A model generated the notes under the pieces. That model had not been told where the DNA came from and did not search any database. It saw only the letters and a list, made by a program, of their open reading frames with translations. Of a stretch of DNA of 64,000 nucleotides, positions 10,798 to 34,655 are shown one piece after another. Position numbers and translations under genes: made by a program. Within the stretch, counting starts at the first letter, position 1, and the number at the start of each line of letters is the position of its first letter. Origin of the DNA: Heliocidaris tuberculata (taxonomy: Eukaryota > Echinodermata > Echinoidea > Camarodonta > Echinometridae); NCBI GenBank assembly GCA_025618425.1, contig CM046842.1, forward strand, positions 23,134,248-23,198,247, read 5' to 3'.

Positions 10798-12560
10798 GTC
10801 ATTATGGTTTGATCTGCATTGTGAGCGTCTGCTAAAAGCGCTTGGATAGAATGCTCCCCAGGGAGTGGAGAAGGTGCATACCTGTGTGCAGACAAGCCAT
10901 GAACCCTATGACCACGTAATACTATAAATAATATGGAGACTTAGAGACATCGTAGATTATTAGACGCTATCTCGTAGTATCTGTTAAAGGTTTTCTAGTG
11001 AGCGTGTGTGTGTGTGTGTGTTTCTTTTCTTTCCTTTCTTTTTTCACAGAAAACGAAAAAAAACACGAAAGGGCTAACTTTATTATAATTGTGAAAAGCA
11101 AATCTCAATTCCCATCCAATTCATCGTGGGCAGTGGTGAGTTGATTTATTTTATTTTAATTATTATTTTTTAAAATTGATTTGTCTTAAATGCTCTTACG
11201 ATTTCAAATAACAAATACATATGTGCATACATATAATCAAAAATAAGTACATTTAATCAAAATTAATAAGCACAGCATGAGCTTTATATAAAGATACAGC
11301 ATCCGAATTTCATTTAAAAATAATAACCATCGAGTCCTATAGCACAGCCTGCCTGCGTTCATCATACGCTTTCAGTTGCAAGTATAATAATGTTATTTTT
11401 CTATAATGTAACACTCTAGAATAGGATTGGGTCAAATATAACCGAACATTGGGTTTTTAAAAAAGAGAACGTGCATGCTTGTTGGGTAACATTTAAAGCA
11501 ATATCGGGTACACTGGATACAAAATTGGGTAAAGACAATTCAATTATGAGTAAAACTTTACCAAGTAATTGTGCTTGTTTCCTTTTTACCCAATATTGGG
11601 TAAGTTTTACTCTTTTTTTTCTTTTTGAGTATATCAACAAGACTAGTGTGCATCTTTTTTGGTACAACTCCACAAATGCTACCAGATAAAATTCAGTTCA
11701 AATAATCTTCAGAAACACTGCAAAGAATACTACTAGTAACTATCAATCAGGCATTTTCATTTCCATTGTCAGATTCATCTAATTCTGTTACATGACACAT
11801 CTGAAAACATGACTGTCACTGAAATTAACACAAAGGCGCACTCAAACTCAAGGCCTCGAGAACAAAACGTGGAATTTGACTTCTGAACAAAGAAGAAGTG
11901 AACTGCACAGGTTCAATAAAATACTGCCAAACCTAATCAACTGTGGAGGTTGGGGTATTATATTTCGTTATTTTGGGGTCACCCTAAATTAACTGTGAAA
12001 CATTTTATGGCCTATACAAACGATTAATAAACCTTTTAGTTAATGCATACTCATCGCAGATGAGAGCATAAACAAAGCATAAACGTTGGTAGCTTTTCTG
12101 GTTTTCTTTTTGTGGAGCCGTTAGAGCTAAAGGTGATACATTTTCTTATCATCTTAACCTGTTGACCTATGAGTTATCTTATTCCTCCTGGGTCTAGTAT
12201 ATATAAGAACAACCTGGTTCCGGCAGAAAAGGAGTTAACCTAATCCTTAACCTTCAGATCGCCCATGTTATGGGCAAGGTTCTTGAGAGTTCCGCTGGCG
12301 TCTGGTCTGTTCAATTTTGTAACAAAATAAATGCGTTAATTAGTCCCTGAACACGAAATTCTATGGTCTCTCACCTCCATCCTCAACTTAAATTTTCCTT
12401 CACAAGAGAACAATCTACACTAATTCTCTACCAAGTTGTAGTATTAGGTACTATGTACAAAGTAAAACATCTAGTGCCTTCAAAGAATTTCGATTTGTGT
12501 TCAACCATGCTTAAGGTATGTTTTTAGTAATATATTAGATACTTCACTCTAAAAACATTT
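10798..12560. other. No gene recognised; one ATTGGGTAA-rich patch
   Basis: A GT array lies near 11004-11021. At 11425-11615 the motif ATTGGGTAA and its complement TTACCCAAT recur about six times, suggesting an old foldback element. The rest, including the 3' flank of TDO, shows no exon or repeat I can name. Counterpart 50099-51860. Confidence 0.45.
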
Positions 12561-12584
12561 CAAACTTTTGATTAAAAAATCTCC

Positions 12585-12791
12585 CAAGATGCTGCCCACA
12601 CTTGGTGAAAGAGCATTTTCAACTGCTGCTCCCAAACTGTGGAATCAACTACCCCAAATTCTCCGTAACCAACAATCTCTGGATGTCTTCAAAAAAAGCT
12701 TCTCAAAACTCACTTATTTCGTTAATAACATTGTAAAGCGCATTTGAACGCACATATATATAACCTATATGAAAAATGCGCTTCATAAATA

Positions 12792-12869
<78 letters not shown>

Positions 12870-12870
12870 C
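12585..12870 (+). pseudogene. LINE ORF2 C-terminal fragment with hairpin and ATT tail
   Basis: Open frame 12585-12747 reads LGERAFSTAAPKLWNQLP, then SLDVFKKSFSKLTYF and a stop: the conserved C-terminal tail of reverse-transcriptase ORFs of CR1/Rex/L2-like LINEs. It is followed by GTAAAGCGC, then GCGCTTCATAAATACA and an ATT array at 12793-12868, the usual 3' end. 5'-truncated, so dead, and lies just downstream of the TDO stop. Confidence 0.85.
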
Positions 12871-13252
12871 ATTATTAAAATGATGATCGCATAGACATTT
12901 TAAAAAATCACCACAAAGGTAAATTCAATGCCCTATTGTATTGCCTGTAAAAATTATGTTTGCATTATGATATAATTATGTCACTGGAATGTTTTCACAT
13001 TAGAAATGACATATCAAGTTGGCTTGATCATATAAAAATGTATTTGCTGATTTTTCGAAATTCTTTACGATCGTCTTTTATAAATCATGTTATTTAAATG
13101 ACGTAGACTTTTAACAATTTTAAAGGCTCTTTCCTGTATGAAGGGGTATACATATTCAATATATTCTTAGAGATAGGATATATTAAATGACAAAGGTTGT
13201 AATCAGTCCTCATAGACTGCTTCCTGTAAGTAGGGCATATATTCCAGATAGC

Positions 13253-25766
<12,514 letters not shown>

Positions 25767-25900
25767 TTTGGGGAATGGATCGATCCGCTGTACCCAGATA
25801 TCAGCTGTGCTAGCCGCTCTGGATAATGAAATTGGGGAAAACTTCTGATTAATACAGTTATCATAAAACAACATTAAACTGATAAACATTTATACATAAA
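25767..25900 (-). promoter_or_regulatory. Possible TDO core promoter and 5' UTR
   Basis: On the minus strand a TATA-like TATAAAT lies at 25888-25894, about 120 bp before the ATG. The stretch between would hold the transcription start and a short 5' UTR. A GATAAC motif also occurs here. The background is AT-rich, so a TATA-like match is weak evidence. There is no transcript support. Confidence 0.25.
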
Positions 25901-26484
25901 GATACGAGACCCATAAAAAAAAATTATCAGGTAAACATTTCAAAAACAAGAAAAAATAATAAAGATTTCTATCCCAACTAGTCTTAAATATAACAGCAGT
26001 GAACAAAAATGTTTGAAAGAACTCTATTTTTATATATGCATTGATAAGGACTGTAATCAATGTCAGTAAAATGAAATTGCCAGCCTGAAAAAGGGGGGAA
26101 AAGGAGGGAATAAATTATATGAAACCTGTTATCTGCATTTCAATGCACACAGTCAACCCCTGGTTAAAAAAAATTCCGCGTGAATTATTTTTAGTGTATT
26201 AATCACATCAGTGCAAAAGGAATTTAATTAGAGAAGATGCACTTAAAATAACTAGGCAACCGGGTAAAAAATACTAGATTTTTGTTGGCTACCGGTCAAC
26301 GAGGAACTTATTCAAGTTTAACACTTTTTGTGTTAAAATTTTACGAGGACTTTTTTTAGTGTACAAGTGAAAATTAAAATTCTTTTTTTTTGGGGGGGGG
26401 TATAACTTCCCTGTAGAGTATGAGTTTCTAGAATTTATACATTGAATGTTTGATTGAAATCATTTACTCAATAAGCACTACCAT

Positions 26485-26526
<42 letters not shown>

Positions 26527-26527
26527 A

Positions 26528-26808
26528 GTGAGAAATGAAAATGAGAGAATAATGGTTGCGTAGCTTAAATCAAAGTTCCTCAGAGGTGTCCTCCTTTTGT
26601 TGAAATTTTTGCAAAGGTTGAAAAAAAATGTCTCCGCTGGGAATTGAACGCGGTTCGTTGGCTTAGAACGCCAATGCCTTAACCACTAGACCACGGAGAC
26701 GGGCCAGTGATTTCGGCGAAACCTTTGCAAAAATTAAAAAGGGAGGACAGCTCTGAGGAACTTTGATTTAAGCTACGCAACCATTATTCTCTCATTTTCA
26801 TTTCTCAC
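26528..26808. mobile_element. Long palindrome with a tRNA-like sequence in its loop
   Basis: Arms 26528-26621 and 26720-26808 are reverse complements with few mismatches (GTGAGAAATGAAAATGAGAG versus CTCTCATTTTCATTTCTCAC; TTTTTGCAAAGGTT versus AACCTTTGCAAAAA). TA arrays lie on the left flank and beyond the right flank (26868-26900). The loop holds the tRNA-like sequence annotated separately. It lies about 0.8 kb upstream of the TDO start codon. Confidence 0.85.
26630..26700 (-). tRNA. tRNA-Arg(UCU)-like sequence, probably a pseudogene
   Basis: 71 nt. The acceptor stem GTCTCCG/CGGAGAC is perfect. The A-box region is TGGTCTAGTGGTTAA. The anticodon stem TTGGC/GCCAA is perfect around loop GTTCTAA, with TCT at positions 34-36. 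The T arm is damaged: only about three of five pairs form, and the B box reads CGTTCAATTCC instead of GGTTCAATTCC. This argues against a working tRNA, though the B box is close to consensus. Confidence 0.6.
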
Positions 26809-26865
26809 AATTATAATTATTTCCACGAGAGTTGCCGAAGCTGTTGTATATGTTATTTCCTTACA

Positions 26866-26905
<40 letters not shown>

Positions 26906-27000
26906 TTCTTATTCTAGTTTTGACATTAGACCAGAAAATAACATAGAAGATAAGTAGTATTGACAGTATACATATTAACAAATAGAACCCCCCCCCAAAA

Positions 27001-27013
27001 AAAAAAAAAATAA

Positions 27014-27063
<50 letters not shown>

Positions 27064-27153
27064 TAATTAATTAATAAAAACAAAACTAAAAAATTAATAA
27101 ATTCATTCATTAATTAATCAATTGGAAAAAAAAATAATAATGATAATAACAAC

Positions 27154-27220
<67 letters not shown>

Positions 27221-27222
27221 TA
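27001..27222 (+). repeat. Poly-A, TA, ATTA and AAT low-complexity run
   Basis: Continuous simple sequence: poly-A near 27000, TA array 27018-27055, ATTAATTA repeats, then AAT array 27135-27222. No gene. Confidence 0.9.
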
Positions 27223-27510
27223 AGTGAATTTAAAAAGTGTATAAAAAATATTACAACATAAATAAACTTTTTTTTAAAATATAAATATTCACACAAAAAT
27301 ATTTCGCGTCCCCCCCCCCCCATTTCTATACGTATATTATCCGTTCCTATAGTCTCCCGATCATCAAAGCAAAATAGAAAAAAATATAACATAAATCAAA
27401 CAATGGAAATACTGATGATATAAACACAGCAAACTATAAACTTGTTTAACAGCAAACACAAACACAAGCACAAAATTACAATTGCAAACTGTTCCATATT
27501 ACTAATCACA

Positions 27511-27641
27511 AATATGTTGCGGAAATTCAGTAAATTGCTGACGTAATGACTGAAGAAAAACTATTTCGGACTAATAAGAAATATGTTGCGGAAAATCAGC
27601 AAATTGCTGACGTAATGATTGAAGAAAAAGTATTTCGGACT
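27511..27641 (+). repeat. Tandem repeat, two units of 69 bp
   Basis: AATATGTTGCGGAAATTCAG at 27511 and AATATGTTGCGGAAAATCAG at 27580, each followed by AAATTGCTGACGTAATGA and TATTTCGGACT. Few differences, so fairly recent. Confidence 0.9.
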
Positions 27642-28840
27642 GAAAAAAAAAAAAAAAATCTATTTCGCTCACCTACACCGAAGCTTTCACTCCTGATTCG
27701 AATTGTCGAAGATTTTCCCTGAACTTATTTTTATATGGAGAAAGGGGGTATACTCTTGCCCAGAAAATGGGGCAAGTGATAAGTGGAGAGAAACATACAA
27801 ATAGATATTGTGTATAGGCTTTTAATATCGAACGCTTCATAATTTTCATATCTATTAAACATGTAAAAGAATAAAGATGGAAGGATGAATAGATAGGGTG
27901 AAAGGTAACTAAATTGATACAGATTATAAATATGCAAAGCAGAGACCTGGAGAAATAAAGGTATTAAAGAAAACCTAGAGGTGAAAAATAATCAAAGGCT
28001 GTATTTCAGAAAAGGGGGCGTTTCCAGTTTTTGTTTCTTGTTAAGACACGTTCAAAATCACGAGTTAAAAGGGGGGAAAAAGTTAATAATTTTCATGTTT
28101 TTCATGGCAACTCAGCAAAAATTGCGTTTAGGTAATCAGTTCATTAATCATAGATTACAATTGATCAATATTTATTTCAATCACTTCTCATGCACTTTTT
28201 CCTTGAAAATATTTACAAGGAAAACTCAAGTAGATCAGATCAAATATTCGAAAATGCTACGTTGCAATTTCTTCTCCGGTCACGATGGCAAAATGGCCAT
28301 AACAAGATCATTTATTTCTTTTCAAGCATACAACTCAGCTATGTAATTATGATATCATTAATAACCTGATACTCATGTGATATCTTGTTTATCATCAGTT
28401 TTGATTTGTCTTCCCTGAAATCAATGCTTAGTTTCAATCACGAGATACTTACGATACATAGTTTGATAGAAATGTACATTGCCGTGCCATAATGATATCA
28501 ATGCAAGGAGTTGAATAAAGAACAAAAAGTCAGTAGGTGAACAGACTTTCTGCAATCCTTAGTATGCACTATTAAACAGTAAACCGTACCGATAATCAAT
28601 TCATCATTAAAAGCTGAATAGGCATACAACGTTTAAGCTATTTCCCCTCTTCAAAAATAAAAAGCTGTTAGAATACTAATTCTAAATGGAAACAGATGAT
28701 TTTTTCTAGTGTGCTTACTAAAATTATTTCCCCCGTTTTAGGAGCATTTAGATCATGTTTCTATCTGTGTGTTGCAATTTGAAGAAAAAAAAAGATAATA
28801 AACTGAGAATATTTCGGTGAATTCAGTTTACAGTAACTAT
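27642..28840. other. No gene recognised
   Basis: AT-rich. A 121-codon open frame at 27981-28346 on the plus strand has no recognisable motif, low-complexity composition and no splice-site context. I treat it as chance. Confidence 0.5.
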
Positions 28841-28918
28841 TCACCCATAGACTACGGAACCGGGTAGCTCCTGTATTAAGCCTCTGAGAGTTAAAGAATT
28901 CAGTAGTCAACGGGTTAA
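28841..28918 (+). mobile_element. 80-bp TTAA mini-element, member 1
   Basis: CACCCATAGACTACGGAACC to GTAGTCAACGGGTTAA. The left TTAA is lost. Closely related to 34435-34514 and 37487-37566. Confidence 0.75.
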
Positions 28919-29850
28919 CTCTTACTGTGCCAAGGTGTTCCGGTTGTTTCAAGATCTTTCAAACGCCTGCACTCCCTTAATCATGTTTTATATCACAACA
29001 CGCAATATTCCAAAACTGTAGGAAATTTGTTTCACCTTCTAATACTACCAGAATACCTACTTTTATCAATTTGATGCATTAACATTTTTGTTGAATAAAA
29101 AGGAGCTTCCTTTTAGTCCTTTACTTTTCTCCTTCTCTTTTGTTTACTATTGTTCGATGTTAAAGATAGAGTTTCGGTCATGCAATTATATTGTGAAAAA
29201 AAAACTGTCTCAAAGAAATTGGGAAAGGTTGACCATGTCTACATAAGAATTGTTTTATAATGTGTTGTTTTTGGAATCATCAGAATAGATAAGAAACTGA
29301 CCCAATCTTGCTGAGAAGCTTATGTACTGCACACAGAAATGGGTATATGGAACTACACACACAAGTGGCATGAATGTTCTGCCCGAACATTTCAGCTATT
29401 TCTACTCATATTTCGAATATAACAGCATTTGAAGAGCAATCCTTTTCAGGGGATGTTTCTACTATGACGTTCTTCCAAACTGACATAAAACATGTAAAAG
29501 GAATGAGAAAGCTCACAAACTATTTTTCACCTTTCCCAGAACTCAAGATTCCATTTAACTCTTACTGTACCAAGGGGTTAAGCTCTCTTCAAAATTTTCC
29601 TAAAATGTGATCAATGCTTACTTTTCAAATGTTTGCACTTCATTAACCTTCTATCATTTCACAAAATATTGTGTACAAAACTTGTAGGAAATTTATTACC
29701 ATTTCTTATGATACCAAACATTATTACTTTACCCAACTTTATGCATAAGACTTCTTGAAAATTACATTTGAGTTTCTTTTTTGTCCATTATTTTGGGGGT
29801 TTCTCATTTGTTTACTATTGTTAAATGTTGAAATAAGGTAATATCTTTTT
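28918..29850 (+). repeat. Degenerate direct repeat, about 640 bp apart
   Basis: AACTCTTACTGTGCCAAGG (28916) recurs as AACTCTTACTGTACCAAGG (about 29557). Each is followed in order by GTAGGAAATTTRTT and TTTGTTTACTATTGTT. The first copy runs into the dispersed repeat at 29240. Old tandem duplication of a non-coding element. Confidence 0.65.
29240..29550 (+). repeat. Dispersed repeat, second member
   Basis: Direct-orientation relative of 6983-7265, with extra short insertions such as the bases around 29448-29460. Confidence 0.75.
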
Positions 29851-30649
29851 TTTTTTAGAACACACCACTTATATCACTTTGAAAAATCTGCTACGTGACA
29901 ATATTATGATAACAAATGATTTCCCTTTGTTGCCATCAAATCAGAGTCAAAACTCTTACAATGGTAAAATGGTAAAGCCCTTTTATTCATATATCTAAAG
30001 TTCTAGTGGAATGATAGAAATAATTAGTCACAATTTGGTAACCATCGAAATGTCCTTTATTTCTTACAAGTAAGCTCATGTAATAGACCTCGTATAATGA
30101 TGGAACTATGGAAGCCATAGGGGTTACATTTGTCCCTTTTTTGTGTGTATGTTTGTTTTTCGGGGGAGGGAGGTGGGTGTGTTCTGTGTGTTGTGTGTTT
30201 TAAGAAACGAACTTTATATCTCTGAAATTTGGAATGATACTCATCATGAAAAATGATTTATTCTTGTTTTAATAATTATATCAGATTGCATTGCAAAACA
30301 AACACTCATAATTTACGATAAATGCTGTCTCGGCTTTATCTTTTTGCATTTGAACAGAGGTTTTTTTTTTTGTTTGTTTGTTTTTTGGGTTTTTTTTGTA
30401 TTTACCGTGTAACGAGACGTCATTAAATATTGAACTAATATTTACAGACAGATATCACATCACTCATTTATTTGCACATAGCGTTGAGAGTTTAACGAGC
30501 ACTACAGAGACATCATGTATCTTGATTAAGTGCACTTTAAAATTGTCACCTTGCAACCTCTTTCTCAACTTTTTCGTCTTATCCTCCTTCTTGATTTCCT
30601 TTTTCTTTATCATTTTTGTTTTCTTCTAGTACTTTTTCTCCGTCTTCTT
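29851..30649. other. No gene recognised; T and G rich runs
   Basis: AT-rich sequence with T runs near 29845 and 30360-30395 and a G-rich patch near 30160. No exon-like segment. Confidence 0.5.
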
Positions 30650-31378
30650 TTTTTTTTCTTCTTCTTCTTCTTCTTCTTCTTCTTCTTCTTCATTTTCTCC
30701 GTCTTCTTCTTCTTCTACATTTTCTCCGTCTTCTTCTTCTTCTTCTTCTTCTTCTACATTTTCTCCGTCTTCTTCTTCTTCTTCTTCTTCTACATTTTCT
30801 CCGTCTTCTCCTTTTTCTTCTTCTTCTTCTTCTTCTTCTTCTTCATTTTCTCCGTCTTCTTCTTCTTTTTCTTCTTCTTCTTCTTCTTCTTCTTCTTCTT
30901 CTTCTTCTTTTTCTTCTTCTTCTTCTTCTTCTTCTTCTTCTTCTTCTACATTTTCTCCATCTTCTTCTTTTCTTCTTCTTCCTCTTCTTCTTCTTCTTCT
31001 ACTACTACTACTACTACTTCTTCTCTCCTCCTCCTCCTTTTCCTTCTTCTTCTTCTTCTTCTTCTTCTTCTTCTTCTTCTGCATTTTCTCCGTCTTTTTC
31101 TTTTTCTTTTTCTTCTTCTTCTTCTTCTTCTTCTTCTTCTTCTCCTTCTTCTTCTTCTTCTTCTTCTAATACTACTACATCTCCTCCTCCTCCTTCTCCT
31201 TCTTCTTCTTATCATTCTTCTTCTTCTTCTTCTTCTTCTTCTTCTTCTTCTTCTTCTTCTTCTTCTTCTTCTTCTTCTAATACTACTACATCTCCTCCTC
31301 CTCCTTCTCCTTCTTCTTCTTATCATTCTTCTTCTTCTTCTTCTTCTTCTTCTTCTTCTTCTTCTTCTTCTTCTTCTT
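30650..31378 (+). repeat. CTT array with higher-order ATTTTCTCCGTC spacers
   Basis: About 730 bp, almost all pyrimidine on the plus strand. Blocks of CTT are separated by the spacer ATTTTCTCCGTC (about seven times between 30690 and 31095). At 31165-31375 a second pattern repeats with a 111-bp period (AATACTACTACATCTCCTCC at about 31167 and 31278). Long apparent reading frames here are pure repeat translation. Confidence 0.95.
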
Positions 31379-31600
31379 GTAGGGAGCGCTGTGGTATATT
31401 GGGGAAGGCTCTTGACTCTCATACGAGAGGTCCTAGGTTCGATCCTTGTCAGGTGCTTACATCCTTGGACAGCATGTTTTGCCCATATTTGTCCCTTTTG
31501 ACCCAAATGTTAAATGGGTACCCTGACAAGGTAATTACAGGGCCTCAGGAAGAGCAGCATTAATACTGATGAGGCTATCCCGGGTGAAGGTGACATATCA
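31379..31600 (+). mobile_element. tRNA-derived SINE between simple repeats
   Basis: Head GGAGCGCTGTGGTATATTGG, B box GGTTCGATCC (31436-31445), then body CCCTGACAAGGTAATTACAG and GAGGCTATCCCGGGTGAA. It ends in an ATT array (31612-31708), a common SINE tail. Confidence 0.8.
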
Positions 31601-31611
31601 TTATGATTATA

Positions 31612-31639
31612 ATTATTATTGTCACTATTGTTATTATTA

Positions 31640-31708
<69 letters not shown>

Positions 31709-31712
31709 GCAA

Positions 31713-31751
<39 letters not shown>

Positions 31752-31760
31752 AAGTAGAAA

Positions 31761-31799
<39 letters not shown>

Positions 31800-31807
31800 A
31801 AGTAGTA

Positions 31808-31862
<55 letters not shown>

Positions 31863-31976
31863 CTGCGGTAGTAGTAGTAGTGGTAGTAGTAGTAATAGTA
31901 GTTGTAATGGTATAAGTAATAGTAGTAGAAGGAGCAGTAGTAGTACTAGTATCGTAACATTGATATAGTAGAAGAG

Positions 31977-32055
<79 letters not shown>

Positions 32056-32083
32056 GAGGAGGAGGAGGAGCAGCAGGAGGAGG

Positions 32084-32117
<34 letters not shown>

Positions 32118-32196
32118 TTGATAGAGTAGCAGGAATAGTAGTAGTAGTATTAATATAGTGGCAGCAGCAGTAGCAGCAGTAGTAGTAGTAGTAGCA
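31612..32196 (+). repeat. ATT then AGT microsatellite complex
   Basis: ATT array 31612-31708 passes into AGT arrays with AGA, AGG and AGC variants to about 32196. No gene; long open frames are repeat artefacts. Confidence 0.95.
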
Positions 32197-32688
32197 AGTG
32201 GCGTAGTCAGGAATTTGTAAAAGGGGGCACACAAATGCAGGAACTGCTTGGAGGGAGAGGGGGTGGTGGTTCTCAGATTTTATGGAGTCCATTTTTCAGT
32301 TATCAGTTCTAAAAGGGAGATCCATTTTTTTTGTCTTCTTCTTCTTCTCGCCAGCCCTCCAAATGTCGTTCGGGGGGGGGGGGGTGATAGTAGTAGTAGT
32401 ATTAATAGAGTAGCAGTGGCGTAGAGAGGAATTTGTAAAAGGGGGGCACACAAATGCAGGAACTGCTTGGAGGGAGTTTCGCATTTTTTTTCTTCTCGCC
32501 AGCCCTCAAAAAGTCACTCGGGGGGGGGGGGGGGGTATCAGATTTTATTTGGTCCAGTTTTCCTCCATAATTCTCAGACAAGCCAACAACAACAAAAAAA
32601 AAATTATCAGTTCTAAAAGGGGGGCACAATTTTTTGGGTCAAAAGTTGTCAGGGCAGCCTGCCCCCCCCCCCCCTGGCTACGCTAGTG
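32197..32688 (+). mobile_element. CAGTGGCGTAG-type element, internally repeated
   Basis: AGTGGCGTAGTCAGGAATTT at 32197 and CAGTGGCGTAGAGAGGAATT at 32413 both lead into GTAAAAGG, GGCACACAAATGCAGGAACT, TTCTCGCCAGCCCTC and a G run. The right end CCCTGGCTACGCTAGTG is the inverted end. Looks like two nested or tandem copies of a non-coding DNA element. The end motif is shared with 23855-23953. Confidence 0.7.
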
Positions 32689-32739
32689 AGTACTAGTAGC
32701 ACAAGCAGTAGTAGTGTAACCATTACTGTAGTTGTTATT

Positions 32740-33380
32740 ATTATTATTATTACCACTGTGGGGTGCATTTACAATAATGATCCTTTAAGCATCGTTATTG
32801 AAGCTTTTTTCCAAAAAAAAAATCACAATTGCCGAAATTGTCACCGGACGATGATACTGTTGCTGTTGTGATTTGAATATTTTGTTATTGTGTTTTATTT
32901 TTATGCTATATGGAAAATATGGTGTATGTATGAATTATGTCAATAATGCGTTTGTCTATGTTCATATATACACCAGGAACCCTTTTCCACATAAACGTTA
33001 CCATGACAATAAGTGCAATCATTTTTTAATTCCCCTACTTCTCTCTTTTTCCTTTTTTGTCCCACTTTTGCTCTCATTTGTTTTTTCTCTCTCTCTTCCT
33101 TTCTCTATTGCCCGCTTTCTTTCTCTTTCTCTTTTCTTCTTTACTACTCTTCAGATTCTCCTCCTCACAGTGGGGTAAATTTATAAATGATTCTTTATGC
33201 ATTGTTGAATTTTGCTATTGTCATGTTTAAAAAGTTGTGTATGTATATTCTATCTTATTTATCATATTATGTGCCTTTTATATGATCAATGTTGAGTTAT
33301 ATTTTGTAAAAAATCTGCAATTCGGCCCACAAGCCGCGAATGATTTTTGATCAATAACCATTTTAAATAAATGAATAAAT
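32740..33380 (+). mobile_element. LINE-like 3' tail sequence, partly duplicated
   Basis: ACTGTGGGGTGCATTTACAA (about 32755) and CAGTGGGGTAAATTTATAAA (about 33168) start similar stretches. The second ends TTCGGCCCACAAGCCGCGAA and AAATAAATGAATAAAT, like the 3' end of some non-LTR elements. No coding part is left. Confidence 0.4.
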
Positions 33381-33634
33381 TATAATTATTCCTTTACTTT
33401 TTGTAGGATAGGTATCGTATCAAAATCAAATTTGAAATTGATGTTGATAAGAGATGACATTTTATGGTTGCACAAAATGACAATTATTAAAACATATAAA
33501 AGGCTTTTGACGTTTAGCTGCAAAATGGAGCAAATTGTGGCCCAAATTAGCACGATATCGCAATGTATCATGATTTACTCGCAGAATGCTAATTTATTTA
33601 TTTATTTTTATCGTTACAAGTACAAACTTAAGGG

Positions 33635-33940
33635 GGAACGCGTTTTTCCGAAGGTTAAGTTTCCCGAAGGTTCATTATTGCGAAACAAAAATTTCCCTCA
33701 GCAGGTGGTTCATAATTCCGAAAATGAAATATGGTTCATAATTCCGAACATTTGATGAGTTAATCCGAAGGTTCGTTATTCCGAAGGTTCGTAATTCCGA
33801 AAATGAAATAGGGTTCGTAACTCCGAAAACAGAGCCCTACATAACTTCCCGGAATTACGAACCTTGGGAAATATGACACCTGTTTCATTTTCGGAATTTC
33901 GAGAAGACGGAGTATAATAAATAAGAACCTTCCGAAAAAA
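33635..33940 (+). repeat. Array of TTCCGAAGGTTCGTAATT-like units
   Basis: Short units GGTTCRTAATTCCGAA recur about eight times on the plus strand between 33650 and 33830, then appear inverted (GGAATTACGAACCTTGGG) at 33850-33870 and with CATTTTCGGAATTTCG at 33888. A degenerate minisatellite with an internal switch of strand. Confidence 0.75.
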
Positions 33941-34434
33941 GACATCTAACCCAACTTAATACCAAATATTTTATCACGTTAAATGTAGGGGTTTTACTCT
34001 CTAGTTAATTGTGGGATTAGAGTCGGACGGTAAAGGTTTTCAGACCTTTAGGTTTTAGACCTTTCAGATATGATCCAGTTGTCAGTAATACCGAAACCTT
34101 GCGGACAAACATGCTTTCCTTATTAAGTCATCAATCTGACGATAAGGTCTCGGGTTTTCCTCCTTTCTTTCTTTCTTTCTTTCTACTTTTTGGTTTGTCT
34201 TTTTTTTCTTCCGGTTATCGTTTTGTTTTTGATCGTATTGACAGATGTCAAGGATCTAAACAGCACGGAAAAGTCAAGTTTTTACTATATCCGTGCAGCC
34301 TTCCAGGACGGTAAAGTGGATTGAACATGAAGGTTTTAAAGTTGTAAGCTGCTTTAAATTTTAGCCGTTTTATATTTTAGCCACTTTAAATTTTAGCCGC
34401 TTTTTGCATATACGATAAGGGTTCGTCCAGAGGC
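33941..34434. other. No gene recognised
   Basis: AT-rich; TTTTAGCCGCTTT and TTTTAGCCACTTT recur near 34360-34402 as a short local repeat. Nothing else. Confidence 0.45.
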
Positions 34435-34514
34435 TTAACCCATTGCCTACGGGAACCGAGTGGCTCCTGCATTAAGCTTATTGGAATGACAGAATTCAGT
34501 GGTCAACGGGTTAA
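34435..34514 (+). mobile_element. 80-bp TTAA mini-element, member 2
   Basis: TTAACCCATTGCCTACGGGA to GTGGTCAACGGGTTAA, exactly 80 bp, TTAA at both ends and short TTAACCC/GGGTTAA inverted ends. Confidence 0.8.
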
Positions 34515-34655
34515 AAACTACGATATTCTCATTTACAGTTAAAGTATTCCCTCCACTCGAATATGGTACCTATAGGCCTGATTTATATCCTATGGAACAA
34601 TGTTGGTTTCTGATATTCGTTCAAGGGAGTATAACACACTAATTTGTGCAAACCA

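Noticed and set aside
12785..12870. ATT array considered as a CRISPR-like or satellite array
   Set aside because: It is the 3' tail repeat of a LINE fragment, and the host is a eukaryote.
27981..28346. 121-codon plus-strand frame
   Set aside because: No domain, no splice context, basic and aromatic composition typical of AT-rich chance frames.
30530..31563. Reading frames of more than 300 codons over 30530-31563 on both strands
   Set aside because: They translate CTT repeats into runs of Phe, Leu, Ser, Glu or Arg. Length comes from the absence of stops in the repeat, not from selection.
31510..32292. Reading frames of 120-260 codons over the ATT and AGT arrays
   Set aside because: Pure microsatellite translation (runs of Leu, Ile, Asn, Thr, Ser).
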